Source: Alphaproteobacteria bacterium (GTDB taxonomy: Bacteria > Pseudomonadota > Alphaproteobacteria > Rhizobiales > CAJQND01). Taken from it: a DNA stretch of 64,000 bases. Positions 60,004-64,000 of the stretch are shown here, piece by piece. The stretch spans positions 1 to 64,000 of the forward strand of contig JAAEUE010000108.1 of NCBI GenBank assembly GCA_024227565.1, read 5' to 3'. How positions within the stretch are numbered: the stretch's first letter is position 1; each line of letters begins with the position of its first letter. Made by a program: the position numbers and the translations under genes. The notes beneath the pieces are model-generated. The model was not told the DNA's origin and searched no databases. It saw nothing but the letters and a program-made list of their open reading frames with translations.

Positions 60004-61317
60004 ATGAAATTCATCAAACTCATTGCGTCCGCATTCGCCGTCACAGCGGTGATGCTGGCATCTGCGTTTACCGGGCCCCTTAAAGCCGCCGACGACATCG
60101 TGGTCGGCTTTATCGGCTCATTCGCTTCCGACACGGGCAAGAGCACCCTGCGCGGAGCGGAAATCGCCATCGAAGAACTGAACGCCAAGGGCGGCATTCT
60201 AGGTGGCCGCAAGATCAAACTGGTCACTGCGGACACCCGCGAAGATGTGACCGAGGGCATCAAGGCCTACGAATATCTCGCCGAAACGGCCAAGGCCGAT
60301 TTCATCATCTCCGGCAGCATCGACGATGTTTCGCTGGGCTGGCTGCCCCGCATGGTGGAGTACAAGATCCCCACCCTGGACACCTGGACGTCCTATATCG
60401 GCATCATCGACAAGGTGGTGAAGGAATACGACAAGTACAAAATGTACTTCATGAACGTGGCCTCCGATGAAGCGCTTGCCACCTTGTACATCGATTTCGG
60501 CAAGGACGTTCTGGCCAAGCAGATGGGCTGGAAGACTGTGGTCATTCTGCAGGAAGACACCGCCTTTGGCGGCGCCATCCACGGACTGGTGAAGGATGTT
60601 TTGGCGCCGGAAGCGGGCATCAAGATCCTCGACACCATTGTTTATGACGTTAACACGGTTGATTTCGCCCCGATATTCGCCAAGGCCCAGAAGGCCGGCG
60701 CGGACTTCATCTACACCATCTCTTCGGTGAAGGGTCAGGTGGTGGCCTCGCAATATGTGAAGCTGCAGGTGCCGCTCGCCATGACGGGCGTGAACGTGGG
60801 CACCATGGGCCACGAATATTGGGATGACACAGGCGGTGCCGGCGGCGGCGTCTCCTCGCTCAGCCCGCTGCCCTCTGTTGGCTTTGCGCTTGACGACACC
60901 TCCAAGGCGTTCGTTGACACCTACAAGGCCAAGTACGGCTCATCGCGTCCGGTGTTCCCGCACTTCAACGGCTTCAACGCTTATCACGGCATGAAGCAGG
61001 CTATGGCGGCGGCTGATAAGGCCGGTGGCTTCAAGCCTCTCGATGCCTGGGTGAAGGCCATGGAGAACGAGGATGTCATCATCAAGAAAGATGGCAAGAT
61101 GTGGCTGCGCTACGGCTTTTGGAAGCCCGGCGAAATTGAGCCGCGCACCAAGCGGGAATACACCCACAACATCAAGTTCGACATCACTCCACCCTTCGAT
61201 GACGGTGCTCCGTCCATGGTCGTGATCCAGTGGTATGAAGACGGCACGAGCGCCGTGGTCTACCCACCGAAATACGCCACGGGCAAATTCACCGTGCCAA
61301 GCTGGGTGAAGAAGTAG
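60004..61317 (+). CDS. ABC transporter substrate-binding protein, LivK/Peripla_BP_6 type
   Basis: A 437-residue periplasmic receptor with a signal peptide (residues ~1-28, ending FTGPLKA-ADD) and the two-lobed fold of the branched-chain amino acid or amide family: IVVGFIGSFASDTGKSTLRG, LNAKGGILGGRKIKLVTADT, and a lobe crossover near DTWTSYIGI. It is longer than typical LivK (~370), mainly in the C-terminus. The ligand could be an amide, hydroxy acid or amino acid. Start at ATG 60004 after AGGGAGGA. livH, livM and livG follow after a repeat-rich 470-base gap. Confidence 0.9.
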   Translation: MKFIKLIASAFAVTAVMLASAFTGPLKAADDIVVGFIGSFASDTGKSTLRGAEIAIEELNAKGGILGGRKIKLVTADTREDVTEGIKAYEYLAETAKADFIISGSIDDVSLGWLPRMVEYKIPTLDTWTSYIGIIDKVVKEYDKYKMYFMNVASDEALATLYIDFGKDVLAKQMGWKTVVILQEDTAFGGAIHGLVKDVLAPEAGIKILDTIVYDVNTVDFAPIFAKAQKAGADFIYTISSVKGQVVASQYVKLQVPLAMTGVNVGTMGHEYWDDTGGAGGGVSSLSPLPSVGFALDDTSKAFVDTYKAKYGSSRPVFPHFNGFNAYHGMKQAMAAADKAGGFKPLDAWVKAMENEDVIIKKDGKMWLRYGFWKPGEIEPRTKREYTHNIKFDITPPFDDGAPSMVVIQWYEDGTSAVVYPPKYATGKFTVPSWVKK

Positions 61318-61374
61318 ACGGTGTCGCACAACCGGGTCTTAGCGTCCCGGTCTGCATCTCCTCAACACTCCCGC

Positions 61375-61445
61375 GCCCCTGCGAAAGCAGGGGCGCATGG
61401 CCCTGAGCGTGCGGCACGCTGCAATGGATCCCTGCTTTCGCAGGG
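61375..61445. repeat. Interspersed palindromic repeat, family A copy 2
   Basis: Perfect hairpin GCCCCTGCGAAAGCAGGGGC (61375-61394), a 35-base spacer, then CCCTGCTTTCGCAGGG (61430-61445). The two hairpins are partly complementary to one another in inverted order, so a larger fold is possible. Confidence 0.8.
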
Positions 61446-61483
61446 ATGCGGAAGGGGAAGCAGCAATGCGGGAGCTCTTTCTC

Positions 61484-61566
61484 CGTCATGCCTGCGCAGG
61501 CAGGCATCCAGGGGTCATAGGCCTCTGAGTATGCCGCTCTGGATCCCTGCCTGCGCAGGCATGACG
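61484..61566. repeat. Interspersed palindromic repeat, family A copy 3
   Basis: Outer perfect 18-base arms, CGTCATGCCTGCGCAGGC (61484-61501) and its complement at 61549-61566, frame TCCAGGGG and CTCTGGAT. The most symmetrical copy in the window. Confidence 0.85.
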
Positions 61567-61673
61567 ATGGGGGGATCGGGGTGACGAAGTGGGGAAACCG
61601 GGATGACGACAGGGGAAACTGGAACAGCAATGAGCAAGGCAGGGATGAAACAAACTCCGCCCCTTTCCGCATT

Positions 61674-61756
61674 GTCATCCTCGGGCCTGACCCGAGGACC
61701 CAGGGCCACGCTCTCCGATTGTGCGGCGGTGGGCCCTCGGGCCAAGCCCGAGGGCT
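61674..61756. repeat. Interspersed palindromic repeat, family B copy 3
   Basis: TCCTCGGGCCTGACCCGAGGA hairpin then CCCA, spacer, GTGGGCC, and a CCTCGGGCCAAGCCCGAGG hairpin. It ends about 30 bases before livH. Confidence 0.8.
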
Positions 61757-61787
61757 GCAGGTCCAACGCCAAGGTTAAGCAGGCGCC

Positions 61788-62639
61788 ATGACCCATATCA
61801 TCATCCAAGGCCTTCTCCTCAGCGGTCTCTACGCGCTGATCGCTGTTGGCTTCACCATGATCTTCTCGGTGGGCCGGGTGCTCAATCTGGCCTACGGCGT
61901 CTACATCATGCTGGGCGGCTACATCTATTTCCAATGCGTTCAGGTCTGGCACCTGCCAAAGGCGGTGGGCTTCGTTATGGCCGTGGCCGCGGGCGTCGCA
62001 TTCGCCGTTGCCACGTACCAACTCCTGGTGAGGCGCCTGGAGAACAATCCGGTTGCGGTGGAAATCTCCACCCTCATCCTCGCCGTGGTCATGCAAGCGC
62101 TGATCGTCATGATCTACGGCGCCGCGTCCCGCACCATGTGGCCCCTGGTCAACGGGGTCTGGCGCATCGAGGGCGTGGCCGTCACCTACAACATCCTGAT
62201 TGCCACGGTCGCCAGCTGGTTCATCCTCGGCGGCCTTATGTGGTTCGTCCACAAGACCCATCTGGGCCGCGCCATCATGGCCGTCTCCATGGACCGCAAG
62301 GGCGCCATGGTGTCGGGCATCGACCCGCGCCGCATCTCCCTCATCACCTGGGCCATCTCGGGCGGCCTGGGCGCCATTGCGGGCGTGTTCTTCGCCACCT
62401 ACACCCAGCTTGACCCGTCCATGTGGGTCGGCCCGCTGATCATCGCCGTTGCCGTGGTGGTCATTGGCGGCATCGGCTCCATCGTGGGCAGTCTCATCGT
62501 GGCCCATCTGATTGGATTCATGGAGACCATCACCACCTCTCTCCTCGCAGCTGAACTGCGCGGTGTCTTCACCATGCTGCTGATTATTATCGTGCTGATT
62601 GTCACGCCCAAGGGCCTGTTCGGGCGGGAGGAGCTCTAG
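61788..62639 (+). CDS. livH: Branched-chain-type ABC permease LivH
   Basis: A 283-residue membrane protein with about eight helices. It starts with QGLLLSGLYALIAVGFTMIF and has GGYIYFQCVQ and the C-terminal family segment IIIVLIVTPKGLFG typical of LivH. Together with LivM it forms the channel of the importer. It follows the repeat gap after livK and is adjacent to livM with no spacing. The substrate is not determined by the permease sequence. Confidence 0.93.
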   Translation: MTHIIIQGLLLSGLYALIAVGFTMIFSVGRVLNLAYGVYIMLGGYIYFQCVQVWHLPKAVGFVMAVAAGVAFAVATYQLLVRRLENNPVAVEISTLILAVVMQALIVMIYGAASRTMWPLVNGVWRIEGVAVTYNILIATVASWFILGGLMWFVHKTHLGRAIMAVSMDRKGAMVSGIDPRRISLITWAISGGLGAIAGVFFATYTQLDPSMWVGPLIIAVAVVVIGGIGSIVGSLIVAHLIGFMETITTSLLAAELRGVFTMLLIIIVLIVTPKGLFGREEL

Positions 62640-63596
62640 ATGTTGAGCGATCCGGGCATGCGCAAATATCTAGTCGGCTGGGCCCTCTTCGGTGTCGCCC
62701 TGCTGTTGTTCCCCCAGGTGGCAACCTCGGGTACATTGCGCATCTTCATCTTTGCCAACTTCATCGCCATCTTCGCCATGAGCTGGGACATCCTGTCAGG
62801 CCGCACCGGCTACATCAGCTTTGGCCATCCGTTCCTCATCGGCATCGCCGCCTACACCTCGGCCATGCTGACCTACCACCTGCAAACCCCGCTCTATTTC
62901 TCCATTCCCCTCGGCGTCATCGCCACCATGGTGGGCGGCACCTTGTTCTTCCTGCCGGCCTTGCGCATCCGGGGCACCTACTTCGCGCTGGTCACGTTGG
63001 CCTTCATGGAGCTGATGTATCAGCTCACCCAGGTGATGCGCCCGGACATAACCGGCGGCACGCGCGGGCTCTCCGGCCTGCCCACCCTGCTCACCGGCGC
63101 CCTGCCAAACTACTATCTCTCCTCAGCGGTGATGTTCGTCATTGCTTTCTGCCTCTGGCTCCTGATCCGCACCCGTCTCGGCACGGCGCTCAGCGCCATC
63201 AGCATGGATGAGGATGCGGTCAAGAGCTCCGGCCTCGACACCACAAAGCTGAAGCTCTTCGCCTTCATGGTCAGCGCCTTCGTGGCCGGCGTCGGCGGCA
63301 CATTGTATGTGCACTATCTCGGCTCCATCGCGCCGCGCGCCATCTTCGACATCAATTTCCTTTTCACCATCCTGATCGCAGCATTGCTGGGCGGCGCGTC
63401 CACCATCATCGGCCCGATCATGGGGGCGTTCTTCCTGACCTTCCTGCTGGAATACCTGCGCCCCTATATTCCGGGCACCGAGCGCTACTTCATCTATGGC
63501 TCCATCGCCCTGATCGTCTACGTGCTGGAGCCCAAGGGCCTGCACCACATCATCCAGCGGCTCTATGGGGCGCTCATGCGAGGCAAGCAGGCATGA
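62640..63596 (+). CDS. livM: Branched-chain-type ABC permease LivM
   Basis: A 318-residue protein with about ten helices. LivM signatures are seen: SWDILSGRTGYISFGHPFLI, ALRIRGTYFALVTLAFMEL and GLSGLP, and the EAA-like cytoplasmic loop AISMDEDAVKSSGLDTTKLK. It is the second permease subunit. Its stop overlaps the livG start by 4 bases (ATGA), indicating coupled translation. Confidence 0.93.
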   Translation: MLSDPGMRKYLVGWALFGVALLLFPQVATSGTLRIFIFANFIAIFAMSWDILSGRTGYISFGHPFLIGIAAYTSAMLTYHLQTPLYFSIPLGVIATMVGGTLFFLPALRIRGTYFALVTLAFMELMYQLTQVMRPDITGGTRGLSGLPTLLTGALPNYYLSSAVMFVIAFCLWLLIRTRLGTALSAISMDEDAVKSSGLDTTKLKLFAFMVSAFVAGVGGTLYVHYLGSIAPRAIFDINFLFTILIAALLGGASTIIGPIMGAFFLTFLLEYLRPYIPGTERYFIYGSIALIVYVLEPKGLHHIIQRLYGALMRGKQA

Positions 63597-64000
63597 GCCC
63601 CCTCCTGGAGTTGCGCAACATCACAAAGCGCTTTGGCGGGCTGACGGCGGTCAACGAGCTCTCCTACCATGTGGAAGAAGGCGAAAGCCTTGGCCTGATC
63701 GGCCCCAACGGCGCAGGGAAGACCACCACCTTCAACCTCATCATGGACGAGTTCCAGCTCACCTCCGGCCAGATCATCTACCGGGGCACAAACATCGAGA
63801 AGCTCCCCACCCACAAGCGGGTTCAGGAGGGCATCGTGCGCACCTATCAGGTGCCCCGCCCGTTCCACGAGATGCCCGTGTCCGACAACATCCGCATTGG
63901 CATGATGCCCGAGAACATCGGCAAGATGATCGCGGAGGCTCCTGATCCGGACGCAGAAATGGCGATTGCCCGCTCCGTCGGTTTTGGGGAGCGCGAATTT
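63593..64000 (+). CDS. livG: Branched-chain-type ABC ATPase LivG (partial, runs off the edge)
   Basis: The first ~136 residues of a LivG ATPase are inside the window. The Walker A GPNGAGKTT is preceded by LRNITKRFGGLTAVNELSYH, and a Q-loop-like region (GIVRTYQVPRPFHEMPVSDN) follows. The Walker B and signature motifs lie beyond the right edge. It supplies ATP energy for the livK-H-M transporter; livF is expected next. Confidence 0.92.
   Translation, partial: MSPLLELRNITKRFGGLTAVNELSYHVEEGESLGLIGPNGAGKTTTFNLIMDEFQLTSGQIIYRGTNIEKLPTHKRVQEGIVRTYQVPRPFHEMPVSDNIRIGMMPENIGKMIAEAPDPDAEMAIARSVGFGEREF

Larger units (their letters stand above)
61318..61787. other. Repeat-rich gap between livK and livH
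   Basis: No gene was recognised in these 470 bases. They hold two family A palindromic repeats (61375-61445, 61484-61566), one family B repeat (61674-61756) and short linking sequence. The gap may lower downstream expression relative to livK, which often needs more protein. Confidence 0.7.

Noticed and set aside
61515..62507. 330-residue minus-strand frame opposite livH and repeats
   Set aside because: Antisense of livH, His/Asp/Gly-rich, running through the palindromic repeats.

Overview
The window reads as chromosomal DNA of an alphaproteobacterium, most likely a Hyphomicrobiales (Rhizobiales-type) methylotroph or oxalotroph. The evidence is high coding GC, dispersed palindromic intergenic repeats, FCD-type GntR and Rrf2 regulators, a TctABC uptake system, a Liv-type ABC transporter, a flagellin gene and, above all, a serine-cycle gene set. 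No tRNA, rRNA, CRISPR array, insertion sequence or prophage was found. Genus or species cannot be assigned from the sequence alone.

Layout. 1-3.1 kb: orphan genes, including two tandem diverged paralogues with no recognised function. 3.2-7.8 kb: a SPOR-like envelope protein, a PhyH-family dioxygenase divergent from a LysR regulator, a PAS_5 protein, an AraC regulator and a small orphan protein. 7.8-10.8 kb: a nitric-oxide response operon (nsrR, DUF6522-like, nnrS) with an NsrR-like operator, plus an unusual MerR-ATPase fusion. 11-12.8 kb: a SleB-type cell wall hydrolase and an EEP-family hydrolase. 12.8-21.5 kb: the serine-cycle block sgaA-mtkA-mtkB-(degenerate dehydrogenase)-ppc on the minus strand, divergent from a LuxR-type response regulator followed by mcl. 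21.8-26 kb: flagellin, an MttB-family methyltransferase, a LysR regulator and a membrane protein, followed by decayed two-component remnants. 26.7-30 kb: M20 peptidase, GFA-family protein, HCCA isomerase-like protein and threonine dehydratase-like enzyme. 30.2-35.4 kb: fabD-fabG-acpP-fabF-mltG, preceded by two strong RNA hairpins. 35.7-46 kb: a minus-strand oxalate/formyl block, GntR-oxc-frc-formyltransferase-fhs-tctC-tctB-tctA. 46-51.5 kb: a P-loop zeta-like protein, small genes, an Rrf2-AhpD-like pair and a frameshifted signal peptidase. 51.7-54.9 kb: a truncated di-haem peroxidase abutting a metzincin-like membrane protein and a DUF1194 protein. 55-64 kb: a catabolic block (IlvD/Edd family, GntR, RidA, cupin, GST, TetR, LivK/H/M/G) that runs off the right edge.

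How the genes may work together. Oxalyl-CoA decarboxylase and formyl-CoA transferase would turn oxalate into CO2 and formate or formyl-CoA. Formate-THF ligase and the stand-alone formyltransferase handle one-carbon units on folate, and the serine cycle (Sga, MtkAB, Ppc, Mcl) assimilates them. The oxalate GntR appears to bind a near-identical TGGTATACCA palindrome before its own gene and before tctC, which makes TctABC a candidate oxalate or related carboxylate importer. A second GntR has its own palindrome (TGTATAC-N-GTATACA), found at the gntR/ridA junction and before livK.

The best candidates for something undescribed are: the formyltransferase resembling only the N-terminal domain of 10-formyl-THF dehydrogenase, placed between frc and fhs; the dehydrogenase-like protein inside the serine-cycle operon that has lost all three catalytic residues; the MerR-ATPase fusion; and the zeta-like protein divergent from the oxalate operon. 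All coordinates and motifs were read by eye. Family names come from recognition, with no database search.
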